From the NCBI GenBank assembly GCA_902781095.1, contig CACZHW010000022.1, positions 1 through 38,436 on the forward strand: a stretch of DNA of 38,436 nt. Reading direction: 5' to 3'. How positions within the stretch are numbered: the stretch's first letter is position 1; every line of letters begins with the position of its first letter. Under the pieces are notes generated by a model. That model did no database searches and was not told the DNA's origin. It saw only the letters and a list, made by a program, of their open reading frames with translations. The translations under genes and the position numbers were made by a program. Source of the stretch: an uncultured Eubacteriales bacterium. GTDB lineage: Bacteria > Bacillota > Clostridia > Christensenellales > Aristaeellaceae. Shown piece after piece: positions 1 to 8,066 of this stretch.

Positions 1-155
1 TCGAGGACATACGCCTTGATTTCCTCATACGTTGCCTTGGTCTCTGCAGCGGTCACATCCAACTCCGTCATGTCCAGATCAATGTCGATATGTGGGGCAA
101 ATCTGATTTTGGACAATAAGCAAACCGTCTCGACAGTTTTGAATATATCAATCAA
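1..155 (-). pseudogene. Orphan C-terminal fragment of an RlmD/RumA-type 23S rRNA methyltransferase (runs off the left edge)
   Basis: Read on the minus strand, this stretch is open and translates to ..TVETVCLLSKI.. followed by ..DLDMTELDVTAAETKATYEE... This resembles the C-terminal tail attached to many clostridial RumA/RlmD proteins: a VETVxLLS strand, then an acidic helix with TAAETKATYEEIK. There is no start codon, methyltransferase core or ribosome binding site, so it is a fragment and not a gene. It lies directly behind the cat stop codon in the same orientation. Its VETV segment matches the VETV segment near the end of the intact rlmD-like gene (about 918-935). I infer a leftover 3' end created by integration events at rlmD. 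It continues beyond the window, so its full extent is unknown. Confidence 0.6.
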
Positions 156-802
156 AGCCCAACAAACAACTTTATTTCTTGCTCCAGAAGGCGGAATACA
201 TTTGCGACCAAATAACCATCAGCAATCGCGTGATTCAGCCGAACAGTTACAGGCATGACAAGTCTTTCGTTTTCTTCCCTGTATTTTCCCCAATTGACAA
301 TTGGCGCAAAATACAGATTTCCATCGGGCAGCTCAAGATTCAGTGAATCATAAGAGAGCCATGAAATAAACGAGGCATCGAACCAGTTGGGATGATTTTG
401 CATATCCAGCTCGTATTCCCTTGTCTTCTTCGCCTCTTCAACATCCCGCAATGCAGCAGCGTAGAACTTATCATAGTCCTCAAAGTATTCCGTATACACA
501 GGGGTGCAGGTTTCCGTGTCTTCATGGAAGACATACTGTGTGGGATTGACCACGTCATAGCAAATCAGTTCATCTGTCTGCCAGAGATATCCCATTCTGT
601 AATCTTCGCGTGAATTCATAACCTTTGAAAGAATATATAAAAAGTTGATATAAAACTTTGTTCCTGTTTTCTTGGAATATGCAGCGAGATTTGTGACATC
701 TATTCTCGCCGTCATGGATGTCGAGCATTTACAATCTTCCGAGAAGTGACGGTACACACCTTTTCTATAATATGTTTCTCTGTCAATTACCTTATAGTTC
801 AT
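152..802 (-). CDS. cat: Chloramphenicol O-acetyltransferase (type A CAT)
   Basis: The enzyme transfers acetyl from acetyl-CoA to the 3-hydroxyl of chloramphenicol and acts as a cytosolic trimer. The catalytic motif is near the C-terminus as NHAIADGYLV, giving the active-site His followed by the A-x-x-DG signature of the family. The middle region (YVFHEDTETCTPVYTEYFE) is also typical. I start at the ATG at 802 (MNYKVIDRETYYRKG), which aligns with the usual CAT N-terminus and gives about 216 aa. An in-frame ATG at 817 would add five residues but has no ribosome binding site. The gene is clearly more AT-rich than its neighbours and sits between two rlmD-type coding segments, so acquisition on a mobile element is likely. 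Whether the substrate is chloramphenicol or another xenobiotic cannot be read from sequence. Confidence 0.9.
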   Translation of the reverse strand: MNYKVIDRETYYRKGVYRHFSEDCKCSTSMTARIDVTNLAAYSKKTGTKFYINFLYILSKVMNSREDYRMGYLWQTDELICYDVVNPTQYVFHEDTETCTPVYTEYFEDYDKFYAAALRDVEEAKKTREYELDMQNHPNWFDASFISWLSYDSLNLELPDGNLYFAPIVNWGKYREENERLVMPVTVRLNHAIADGYLVANVFRLLEQEIKLFVGL

Positions 803-858
803 CTGAGTCATCCCCATAAATACGATTTGTTAATTTATTAAAACGTTTCTTTACTGAA

Positions 859-2259
859 TTAGTCAGACTTGCAAGTCATCGTCACCTGTACTCTCAGCTC
901 ATCTTTTCTGCGGGATAAAAGTGTCACCGTCTCCACGTCTCCCGTCAGGCAGAACATGTCCACGCACTGAATGCGCTCCACCCGGTAGCCTTCGGCGCAG
1001 AGGAGCGCGGCGTCCCTGGCCAGCGCCGGGGCGCCGCAGGAGATGTAGACGATGCGCGGCACCTGCGCCTGGCTGATGGCATGCAGCACGGAGGCCTCGC
1101 AGCCCTTGCGCGGGGGATCGAGCAGCACGACGTCGGGGCGGACGCCGCCTTCGACCAGGCGGGGCAGGATGTCTTCCGTCCTGCCGCAGAGAAACTCCAC
1201 GCCGCAGATCCCGTTGGTCTTCGCGTTGGCCTTTGCGTTTTCGATGGCCTGCGGGACGACCTCGATGCCGATGACGCGCGCAGCGTGGGCGGCCAGAAGC
1301 AGCGAAATCGTGCCGGCGCCGCAGTAGCAGTCGCAGACGGTCTCCCTGCCGGTCAGCTCCGCGAAATCCAGCGCCAGGCCGAAGAGCCGCTCCGTCTGCG
1401 CGGGGTTGACCTGAAAGAAAGCCTGCGGGGATACGGAAAAGCGAAGGCCGCAGAGCGTCATTTCCAGCGTGGGAGAGCCCCAGAGGACGCTCAGCCGGCC
1501 GTCCAGAATGACGTTGTCCGTCCTCGGATTGTGGATGAGGCACAGCCCGGCGAGGGACGGCAGGGCGCTGCGCATGCCGCGGACGAGTTCCGCGGTGTGG
1601 GGGAGGGAGGCTGCGGTGCTCACCAGGGTGACCACCGTGCGCCCGTCCTTCGCGGTGCGCGTCATGATGTGGCGGATGAGGCCAGTGCGCGTGCGCTCAT
1701 CGTAGGGGGCGACGGAGCAGTCCTGCATCCACGCGAGCAGCGCCCGAACGGCCGCGCTGCTTTCCTCCCGCTGGATGAGGCAGCCGTCTTCCGGCAGGGG
1801 GACGAGGTCGTGACTGCGGGGCGCGTAGAAGCCGCAGACCGGCCGTCCGTTTTGCAGGGAGACAGGGTAGGTCCCCTTGTTGCGGTAATGCAGGGGCTGC
1901 TCCATGCCCAGGACGGGCGGAACCGTGACGGACAGGCCGCCGACGCGGCGGAGCAGTTCCTGCACCTGGGAGCGCTTGTATTCGAGGGAGGCCTCATAGC
2001 GCATATGCTGGCAGGAGCAGCCGCCGCAGCGGCGGTAGACGGGACAGGGCGGCTCACGCCTGTCTTCCGATGGCTCCAGCAGCGCCTCGACGCGGCCGAA
2101 GGCGTACCGCTTTTCGGTTTTGACGATGCGGATGCGCGCCAGCTCGCCCGGCAGCAGGCCCGGGACGAAGACGGCGATGCCGTCGATCCGGCAGACGCCG
2201 ACGGCATCGCTGCCGAAGGATTCGCAGAGCGCCTCTGTAATCTGGTTTTTCGTCAGCAT
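859..2259 (-). CDS. rlmD: 23S rRNA (uracil-5-)-methyltransferase, RlmD/RumA family
   Basis: This SAM-dependent enzyme forms m5U in 23S rRNA (TrmA/RumA family). The order is an N-terminal TRAM-like domain (about 1-60), an iron-sulfur cluster signature C72-x5-C78-x2-C81 (CPVYRRCGGC) with a later Cys near 159, then the methyltransferase core. The core shows the SAM loop DCYCGAGTISLL, LLDPPRKG, and the nucleophile Cys in VYISCGAPALARD. At 466 aa the length is normal. The last residues after VETVTLLSRRK are AT-richer than the rest and differ from the usual end, so the 3' end may have been replaced by an integrated element. Translation starts at ATG 2259, 20-50 bases after the pfkA terminator, so transcription could be read-through or from a weak promoter I cannot define. 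The exact uridine target (RlmD or RlmCD-like) is uncertain. Confidence 0.88.
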   Translation of the reverse strand: MLTKNQITEALCESFGSDAVGVCRIDGIAVFVPGLLPGELARIRIVKTEKRYAFGRVEALLEPSEDRREPPCPVYRRCGGCSCQHMRYEASLEYKRSQVQELLRRVGGLSVTVPPVLGMEQPLHYRNKGTYPVSLQNGRPVCGFYAPRSHDLVPLPEDGCLIQREESSAAVRALLAWMQDCSVAPYDERTRTGLIRHIMTRTAKDGRTVVTLVSTAASLPHTAELVRGMRSALPSLAGLCLIHNPRTDNVILDGRLSVLWGSPTLEMTLCGLRFSVSPQAFFQVNPAQTERLFGLALDFAELTGRETVCDCYCGAGTISLLLAAHAARVIGIEVVPQAIENAKANAKTNGICGVEFLCGRTEDILPRLVEGGVRPDVVLLDPPRKGCEASVLHAISQAQVPRIVYISCGAPALARDAALLCAEGYRVERIQCVDMFCLTGDVETVTLLSRRKDELRVQVTMTCKSD

Positions 2260-2275
2260 ACGGATTCCTTTTCAT

Positions 2276-2312
2276 GAAACGCCCCTTCCTCTCACCGGGG
2301 AAGGGGCGTTGG
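2276..2312 (-). terminator. Rho-independent terminator of pfkA
   Basis: Read on the minus strand, AACGCCCCTTCC pairs with GGAAGGGGCGTT across a short loop and is followed by TTTC. It sits 14-50 bases after the pfkA stop codon and just before the rlmD start. Confidence 0.75.
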
Positions 2313-2325
2313 TTGTACGGGCGGA

Positions 2326-3372
2326 TTACAGGGAGTTGATGAGGTTGTACAGGGAGAGGTTGAACTCCCGCTTCTGCTGCAGCGCCATGGAGATGGGCAG
2401 GTAGTAGACGCGCCCGTCCTTGATGCCGATGACCTGGTTGCCGATGCCGTTGCGCAGCAGGTTGACGGCCAGGCTGCCGGCCTCGAACGCGAACCAGGAA
2501 TCGTACGCGGAAGGCGTGCGGCCGCGCTGCGTGTAGCCCAGCACGGTGGGGCGCGCCTCGGCCTTCGTCTTGAACTTGAGGATCTTGGCCAGCATGGCGG
2601 TGGTGATGGGATCGTCGTCGTGCACCCTGACGCCGTTCTCGCGCAGGTAGCGGTGCCAGTCCATCGGCTGCATGGAGTCCCACGCGCCTTCCGCGACGAC
2701 GACGGTCGCGCGCGGGTTGCCTACGTCGATGAGGCGGGCCAGGCGGTCGGCGACCTCCTGGATGGACCAGGAAACCTCGGGCACGATGCAGATCTCCGCG
2801 CCGGAGCCGGCGGCGGCCTTGAGGGCGATGTCGCCGCAGTGGCGGCCCATGACCTCCACTACGGCCGGCCGGTCATGGGAACGGCTGGTGGCGCGGATGG
2901 CGCGGATGTCGTCCACGCAGGAGTTGACGGCCGTGTCGTAGCCCAGCGTCATCTCGGTATAGGCGAGGTCGTTGTCGATAGTGCCGGGGATGCCCACGCA
3001 GGGGATGCCCAGGTCGCAGAGTTCCATCGCGCCGTGATAAGAGCCGTCGCCGCCGATGACGACGATGCCCTCGATCCCCATCTCGTGGATATTGGAGACG
3101 GCGTGCGCGCGCATCTCGGGGCGCAGGAAATCCAGGCAGCGCGCAGTCCGCAGGTAGGTGCCGGGCTGATCCGCGATGTCCAGGATGGTGTCCAGGTCCA
3201 GTTCCACCATGTCGTCTTCCACGTGGTGGCTCCTGCAGAGGGTGCCGTTGTATCCGCGCTTGATGCCGATGAGGGACATGCCGTGATAGCGGGCGGCCTT
3301 CGCCACCGCCATGACGGCCGCGTTCATTCCCGGCGAGTCGCCGCCGGAGGTCAGCACACCGATTCTGCGCAT
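2326..3372 (-). CDS. pfkA: ATP-dependent 6-phosphofructokinase
   Basis: It phosphorylates fructose-6-phosphate to fructose-1,6-bisphosphate with ATP in glycolysis. The protein opens MRRIGVLTSGGDSPGMNA (nucleotide-binding GGDSPG). It then shows IGGDGSYHGA, with the Gly seen in ATP-dependent enzymes, and the catalytic loop GIPGTIDND. The motif MGRHCGDIAL matches the usual MGRxxGxIAL. The ATG at 3372 has AAGGAGG eight bases upstream and gives 348 aa, slightly longer than the common ~320 aa. A longer reading frame upstream (to 3537) runs across the promoter and is not used. Transcription comes from a strong promoter at 3448-3476, and a terminator follows at once. It would consume fructose-6-phosphate made by the sugar operon further right. 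Confidence 0.95.
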   Translation of the reverse strand: MRRIGVLTSGGDSPGMNAAVMAVAKAARYHGMSLIGIKRGYNGTLCRSHHVEDDMVELDLDTILDIADQPGTYLRTARCLDFLRPEMRAHAVSNIHEMGIEGIVVIGGDGSYHGAMELCDLGIPCVGIPGTIDNDLAYTEMTLGYDTAVNSCVDDIRAIRATSRSHDRPAVVEVMGRHCGDIALKAAAGSGAEICIVPEVSWSIQEVADRLARLIDVGNPRATVVVAEGAWDSMQPMDWHRYLRENGVRVHDDDPITTAMLAKILKFKTKAEARPTVLGYTQRGRTPSAYDSWFAFEAGSLAVNLLRNGIGNQVIGIKDGRVYYLPISMALQQKREFNLSLYNLINSL

Positions 3373-3447
3373 GAAAATCTCCTCCTTACAGACGGGCAGA
3401 GCCCGAAAAACACAGTAAACAGCCGCATGCAAGTGTGACCGCCGCAC

Positions 3448-3476
3448 ATTATACGACGGCCGTGAAATGAAGTCAA
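3448..3476 (-). promoter_or_regulatory. pfkA promoter (TTGACT-N17-TATAAT)
   Basis: On the minus strand TTGACT (3476-3471) is 17 bases from TATAAT (3453-3448). This leaves a leader of about 70 bases before the pfkA ATG. It lies back to back with the tRNA-Asn promoter. Confidence 0.8.
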
Positions 3477-3494
3477 GACAGACGAAAAAAGCGC

Positions 3495-3523
3495 TTGACA
3501 AGCAGGGGGCGGAGCAGTATAAT
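3495..3523 (+). promoter_or_regulatory. tRNA-Asn promoter (perfect consensus)
   Basis: TTGACA (3495-3500) and TATAAT (3518-3523) are 17 bases apart. The tRNA begins 24 bases after the -10 box. Confidence 0.88.
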
Positions 3524-3547
3524 GCCTTTGTTCGCAAACGAACGCAT

Positions 3548-3622
<75 letters not shown>

Positions 3623-3625
3623 AGC

Positions 3626-3660
3626 AGGGGCAGGTACTGACGAGGTGCCTGCCCTTTTCA
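3626..3660 (+). terminator. Terminator of the tRNA-Asn transcript
   Basis: GGGCAGGTAC pairs with GTGCCTGCCC (one wobble) around a seven-base loop and is followed by TTTT. It lies immediately after the tRNA. Confidence 0.8.
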
Positions 3661-3728
3661 TGCGGACGAAGGATTACGGCTGCCTCCCAAAGAGGCTGCC
3701 GTATCGGTGAGACCGGGGAGGGTTGAAC

Positions 3729-5117
3729 GTGAAAAAGTATGATGTACTGATTATCGGCGCCGGACCGGGCGGCATCTTTACCGCCTATGAGCTCACGCGG
3801 CTGTGTCCCTCGCTTCACGTGGCGGTGTTCGAAGAGGGCAATCCGCTGGAGCAGCGCAAATGCCCTATCGACGGCAAAAAGATCAAGAGCTGCGTACACT
3901 GCCAAACCTGCGCCATTATGAACGGCTTCGGCGGCGCGGGAGCCTTTTCGGACGGCAAATACAACATCACCAACGCGTTCGGCGGGACGCTTCACGCTTA
4001 TATCGGCAAGAAAAAGGCGCTGGAGCTGATGCGCTACGTGGACAGCATCAATGTGCGCTACGGCGGCGGAAAGACCCGCCTGTACACGACGGAGAACACG
4101 ACGCTGGCTACGCGCTGCCTGCAGCACAACCTGCATCTGCTGGGCGCCTCGGTGCGGCACCTGGGGACGGACATCAACTACGAAGTGCTCTCCGGCCTCT
4201 ACGACGATCTGAAGGACCGGGTGGATTTCCACTTCCGTTCGCCGGTGGGCCGGGTCCGGCGCGAGGGGGAGGATTACGTCATCACGACGCCTGACGGGGA
4301 GTATACGGCGCCTTACTGCGTGGCCTCGGTGGGGCGCAGCGGGAGCAGCTGGATGGAAGGCGTCTGCGCCGGGCTGGGCATCCCCACGAAATCCAACCGG
4401 GTGGACATCGGCGTGCGGGTGGAACTGCCCGCGGCGATCTTCCAGCACATCACGGACGAAGTTTACGAGAGCAAGATCGTCTACAAGACGGAGAAGTACC
4501 AGGATCTCGTGCGCACGTTCTGCATGAATCCGAAGGGCGTCGTGGTCACGGAGAACACCAACGGCATCGTGACGGTGAACGGGCACAGCTACGAGGATCC
4601 GCGCCTGCACACGGAAAACACGAACTTCGCGCTGCTGGTCGCCAAGCACTTTACGGAGCCTTTCAAGGACAGCAACGGCTACGGCGAGAGCATCGCGCGC
4701 CTGTCCAACATGCTGGGCGGCGGCGTCATCGTCCAGCGCTTCGGGGATCTCATCCGCGGCCAGCGCAGCACGCCCTCCCGCATGGCCAAGTCTTTTATGA
4801 CGCCGACGCTCTCCGCGACGCCGGGAGACCTCAGCCTCGTGATCCCCAAGCGCATCCTGGACGGAATCATCGAGATGATCTACGCGCTGGACAAGATCGC
4901 GCCCGGCACGGCGAACGACGACACGCTGCTCTACGGCGTGGAGGTCAAATTCTATAATATGGAAGTGACGCTGGACGGCAACCTGGAGACGCCGTGTAAG
5001 GGCTTCTTCGCCATCGGGGACGGAAGCGGCGTCACGCACTCCCTCTCGCACGCGTCGGCCAGCGGCATCCATGTCGCCCGGTATCTGGCCGAAAAGCTGG
5101 GCGGGGCACGGGCCTGA
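3729..5117 (+). CDS. FAD-dependent oxidoreductase (COG2509-type dehydrogenase)
   Basis: This is a soluble flavoprotein of unknown substrate. The N-terminus has the dinucleotide-binding fold VLIIGAGPGGIFTAYEL. A conserved cysteine-rich stretch follows (CPIDG..SCVHCQTC; four Cys within about 20 residues). Then comes NGFGGAGAFSDGKYN, a signature of uncharacterised FAD-dependent dehydrogenases of COG2509. The C-terminal FAD motif GFFAIGDGSGVTHSL closes the fold. I place the start at GTG 3729 because GGGGAGGG lies seven bases upstream; the TTG at 3723 is too close to that site. The length is about 462 aa. It is monocistronic, with its own terminator at 5148-5173. The cysteine cluster could bind metal or iron-sulfur, but that is only inferred. 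No neighbour points to a pathway. Confidence 0.85.
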   Translation: MKKYDVLIIGAGPGGIFTAYELTRLCPSLHVAVFEEGNPLEQRKCPIDGKKIKSCVHCQTCAIMNGFGGAGAFSDGKYNITNAFGGTLHAYIGKKKALELMRYVDSINVRYGGGKTRLYTTENTTLATRCLQHNLHLLGASVRHLGTDINYEVLSGLYDDLKDRVDFHFRSPVGRVRREGEDYVITTPDGEYTAPYCVASVGRSGSSWMEGVCAGLGIPTKSNRVDIGVRVELPAAIFQHITDEVYESKIVYKTEKYQDLVRTFCMNPKGVVVTENTNGIVTVNGHSYEDPRLHTENTNFALLVAKHFTEPFKDSNGYGESIARLSNMLGGGVIVQRFGDLIRGQRSTPSRMAKSFMTPTLSATPGDLSLVIPKRILDGIIEMIYALDKIAPGTANDDTLLYGVEVKFYNMEVTLDGNLETPCKGFFAIGDGSGVTHSLSHASASGIHVARYLAEKLGGARA

Positions 5118-5147
5118 CGCCGGCTCCGTATCCAGCAGAATATCCTG

Positions 5148-5173
5148 GCGCTGCCGAACGCGGCAGCGCTTTT
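5148..5173 (+). terminator. Terminator after the FAD oxidoreductase
   Basis: Perfect 9-bp stem GCGCTGCCG/CGGCAGCGC with an AACG loop, followed by TTTT. Confidence 0.88.
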
Positions 5174-5176
5174 GGA

Positions 5177-5205
5177 TTGACGCGGCGCGGGGTTCATGAT
5201 ACCAT
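5177..5205 (+). promoter_or_regulatory. Promoter of the sugar kinase / amylosucrase operon
   Basis: TTGACG (5177-5182), a 17-base spacer, then an extended -10 (TGATACCAT, box 5200-5205). It starts right after the upstream terminator and would give a leader of about 50 bases. Confidence 0.7.
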
Positions 5206-5218
5206 AACTGAAGGCATA

Positions 5219-5245
5219 AAACCCCTGCGCGCCAGGGGCTTTTTA
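5219..5245 (+). terminator. Terminator-like hairpin inside the leader of the sugar operon
   Basis: CCCCTG and CAGGGG pair around a short CGCGC loop and are followed by CTTTTT. The hairpin lies downstream of the promoter at 5177-5205 and ends at the AAGGGAGG ribosome binding site. It is therefore positioned to attenuate the operon and not merely to end the previous gene. Confidence 0.65.
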
Positions 5246-5260
5246 AGGGAGGCAAAACCT

Positions 5261-6193
5261 ATGAGAATTACGGCTGTCGGCGAGATCCTTGTGGATATGA
5301 CCGAGACCTCGGTGGACGAACGGGGAATCAAACATTTTGCGGCCAACCCGGGCGGGGCGCCGGCCAACGTGGCGGTGGCCGCGGCGAAGCTGGGCGCCGA
5401 AACGGCGTTCATCGGGTGCGTGGGAGATGACGTCTTCGGCACGATGCTCCGGGACACGCTGGTGCAAAACGGCGTGGACGTTTCCGGTCTGCAGGTCTCG
5501 GAGACCGCCGGCACCACGCTGGCGGTGGTGACCGTGGACGCGAAGGGCGAGCGCAGCTTTTCCTTCTGCCGCAAACCGGGCGCGGATACGCGGATGGACG
5601 GCGCGAAAGCGGCCGCCGCGGCCGCGGGCACGGGCATCATCCACTTCGGCAGCGTCAGCCTGACCGATCCGGACAGCCGCCGGGCGACGGTGACGGCCGT
5701 GAAGGCGGCCAAAAAGGCGGGGGCCATCGTCAGCTACGATCCCAACTACCGGGCTTCCCTGTGGGCGGACCGGGAGACGGCGGTCCGGGAGATGCGGGCC
5801 CCGCTTTCCCTCTGCGATATCGTGAAAATCAGCGACGAAGAGACGGCACTGCTGACCGGCGCGCAGGACCCGAAGGAAGCGGCGCGCATCCTGTGCGAGG
5901 GCGGCGCGAAACTCGTGCTGGTGACGCTCGGCGCCAAGGGTGCCCTTTGGCGCTGCGGCGGGGAATCCGGCGTCGTGCCGGGATGCCCCGTGAAGGTTGC
6001 GGATACCAACGGCGCGGGCGATACGTTTTTCGGCGCGCTGCTCAGCCGCATCGCGCTGCGCGGCGGGTTGGGGAACCTGAATGCACAGGAGATCACCGGT
6101 ATCGTCGCTTACGCCAATCGGGCTGCGGCGCTGACGACCAGCAGGCCCGGCGCGATCCCGGCGATGCCGACACGCAGTGAGCTGGAAGGGTGA
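5261..6193 (+). CDS. PfkB-family sugar kinase, probably fructokinase
   Basis: The protein would phosphorylate a free sugar, most likely fructose to fructose-6-phosphate, with ATP. It is a ribokinase/PfkB-fold protein of 310 aa. The N-terminal motif is GEILVDM. The substrate-binding stretch NPGGAPANVAVAAAKLG matches PfkB signature 1. The C-terminal DTNGAGDTFFGA matches signature 2, with catalytic Asp254. ATG 5261 has AAGGGAGG eight bases upstream. The longer in-frame extension to 5177 would cover the promoter and is rejected. The stop codon overlaps the next gene's translation start region, so the two are coupled. The fructokinase assignment rests on the neighbouring amylosucrase, which releases fructose; other PfkB kinases look similar. 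Confidence 0.85.
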   Translation: MRITAVGEILVDMTETSVDERGIKHFAANPGGAPANVAVAAAKLGAETAFIGCVGDDVFGTMLRDTLVQNGVDVSGLQVSETAGTTLAVVTVDAKGERSFSFCRKPGADTRMDGAKAAAAAAGTGIIHFGSVSLTDPDSRRATVTAVKAAKKAGAIVSYDPNYRASLWADRETAVREMRAPLSLCDIVKISDEETALLTGAQDPKEAARILCEGGAKLVLVTLGAKGALWRCGGESGVVPGCPVKVADTNGAGDTFFGALLSRIALRGGLGNLNAQEITGIVAYANRAAALTTSRPGAIPAMPTRSELEG

Positions 6194-6198
6194 GCAGC

Positions 6199-8049
6199 AT
6201 GAAGAAAAAGTGGGAAGCGGAATTCTCACGCCGCTTTGCGCGGCATGAGGATGAACTGAAGTGGCTCTACGGCGAGTTGTACCACGGCGATATGCAGGCC
6301 TACGATTACTTTGTCTCCATGCTCTACCGTGCTTATTGCGGGCGGCCGGAGGCGCTGCGCGAACTGGACAGGGTGCGCGAAGCGGATCCGGGCTGGTACA
6401 AGGGACATGAGATGGTCGGCATGCTGATGTACGTGAATGCGTTTGCCGGCACGCTCCGGGGCGTAGAGGAAAAGCTGGACTATATCGAATCGTGCGGCGT
6501 CAATTACCTGCATTTAATGCCCCTGCTGGAGAGCCCGGAGGGGCGCAGCGACGGTGGTTACGCGGTCAGCGACTTTCGGAAAGTCCAGCCGGAGCTGGGA
6601 ACCATGGAGGATCTTTCGGACCTTGCGGCGGAATGCCACAAACGCGGCATCGCCGTATGCCTGGACTTCGTGATGAACCACACGAGCGAGGATCACGAGT
6701 GGGCCAGGCGCGCAGCGGCAGGCGAGAAGGCGTATCAGGACCGGTATTTCTTCTTTGACAACTGGGTGACGCCGAACGAGTATGAGCGGACCGTGCCGCA
6801 GGTGTTCCCCACGACGGCGCCCGGCAATTTCAGCTGGAACGAGCAGGCGGGCAAGGTCGTCATGACGACCTTCTATCCGTACCAGTGGGACCTCAATTAC
6901 GCCAACCCCGTCGTCATGAACGATATGACGGACAACATGCTCTATCTGTGCAACCGGGGCGTGGATGTCATCCGGCTGGACGCGGTGCCCTACATCTGGA
7001 AGGAACTGGGGACGAACTGCCGCAACCTGCCGCAGGTCCATTCGCTGGTGCGCATCATGCGCATGGTTTGCGAGATCGTCTGCCCAGGGACGCTGCTTTT
7101 GGGCGAAGTGGTGATGGAACCCAGCAGAGTGGTGCCTTATTTCGGCACAGTGGAGAAACCGGAGTGCCATTTGCTCTATAATGTCACAACAATGGCGAGC
7201 ACGTGGCACACGGTGGCGACGCGGGACGTACGTCTGCTGGCGCACCAGCTGCAGCAGGTGTTCGCGCTGCCCGGCGATTACACCTTCCTCAACTACCTGC
7301 GCTGCCACGACGATATCGGCTGGGGGCTCGATTATCTCTTCCTGGCCCGTTTCGGCCAGATGGAAGTGCCGCACAAAAAATTCCTGAACGACTTCTTCAC
7401 CGGCAGGTGGCCGGGCAGCTTTTCCGTCGGCGAACTGTACAATGACGATCCGCGGCTGGGCGACGCCCGGCTGTGCGGTACGACGGCTTCCCTCTGCGGC
7501 ATCGAGAAGGCCAGGACGGACGGCGACATGGCTGCGATGGAAACCGCGCTGCGGCGGGACATCATGCTGCATGCCTACATGCTCACCCTGAGCGGCATCC
7601 CCGTCCTTTACAGCGGGGACGAGGTCGCACAGGAAAACGACCATACGTATCATGACGATCCGCTGAAGGCGCCGGACAGCCGGTATCTGCACCGCGGCAG
7701 GATGGACTGGAAGAAAGCAGAAAGGGCAAAGGATCCCGCGACGGTGGAGGGACACGTCTTTGCCGCCATCCGGGAGCTTGAGCGGATCCGCGCGCAGCAG
7801 GCCGTCTTTGACGGGACGGCGGATGTATGGCTGCTGCAGACAGGCAGCGAGCACGTGCTGGGGATCGGCCGCTACAGGGAGGGCGAAAAGCTGCTGGCGC
7901 TCTTCAACTTTGGGGATGCGGAGGAGACGGTCTGGCTGAACGATCCGGCGCCGACCGTGAACCTTGTGACCGGAGAGCCGCAGAGCGCGCTGAAGGTGAC
8001 GCTCCCGGCCGCCGGGTTCTGCTGGCTGGGACAGAAGTTTGACGCCTGA
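6199..8049 (+). CDS. Amylosucrase-like GH13 glucosyltransferase
   Basis: Amylosucrases transfer glucose from sucrose to an alpha-1,4-glucan and release fructose. The 616-aa length and the helical N-terminal domain before the barrel (about 1-85) fit GH13 subfamily 4. Family motifs are visible: DFVMNHTS (region I); VIRLDAVP with the nucleophile Asp261; LLGEVVM with the acid/base Glu303; and RCHDDIGWG with Asp371. A beta-sandwich domain closes the protein. No signal peptide is present, so it is cytosolic. ATG 6199 has GGAAGGG eight bases upstream; a GTG at 6190 overlaps that site. It sits between a probable fructokinase and a HAD phosphatase, upstream of a PTS. Hydrolysis of sucrose, or activity on sucrose-6-phosphate, cannot be excluded. 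Confidence 0.85.
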   Translation: MKKKWEAEFSRRFARHEDELKWLYGELYHGDMQAYDYFVSMLYRAYCGRPEALRELDRVREADPGWYKGHEMVGMLMYVNAFAGTLRGVEEKLDYIESCGVNYLHLMPLLESPEGRSDGGYAVSDFRKVQPELGTMEDLSDLAAECHKRGIAVCLDFVMNHTSEDHEWARRAAAGEKAYQDRYFFFDNWVTPNEYERTVPQVFPTTAPGNFSWNEQAGKVVMTTFYPYQWDLNYANPVVMNDMTDNMLYLCNRGVDVIRLDAVPYIWKELGTNCRNLPQVHSLVRIMRMVCEIVCPGTLLLGEVVMEPSRVVPYFGTVEKPECHLLYNVTTMASTWHTVATRDVRLLAHQLQQVFALPGDYTFLNYLRCHDDIGWGLDYLFLARFGQMEVPHKKFLNDFFTGRWPGSFSVGELYNDDPRLGDARLCGTTASLCGIEKARTDGDMAAMETALRRDIMLHAYMLTLSGIPVLYSGDEVAQENDHTYHDDPLKAPDSRYLHRGRMDWKKAERAKDPATVEGHVFAAIRELERIRAQQAVFDGTADVWLLQTGSEHVLGIGRYREGEKLLALFNFGDAEETVWLNDPAPTVNLVTGEPQSALKVTLPAAGFCWLGQKFDA

Positions 8050-8066
8050 CAGGGAGAGCGGCAGTT

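Noticed and set aside
865..876. 12-bp palindrome GACTTGCAAGTC at the rlmD 3' end as a recombination site
   Set aside because: It is not repeated at the other junction near position 130, so there is no support beyond its symmetry.
5174..5260. BglG/LicT-type antiterminator (RAT) site before the sugar kinase, because of GGATTG and GGCAAAACC
   Set aside because: In real RAT sites the two parts are about 30 bases apart and overlap the terminator. Here they are about 75 bases apart and the second overlaps the start region. No antiterminator gene is nearby.
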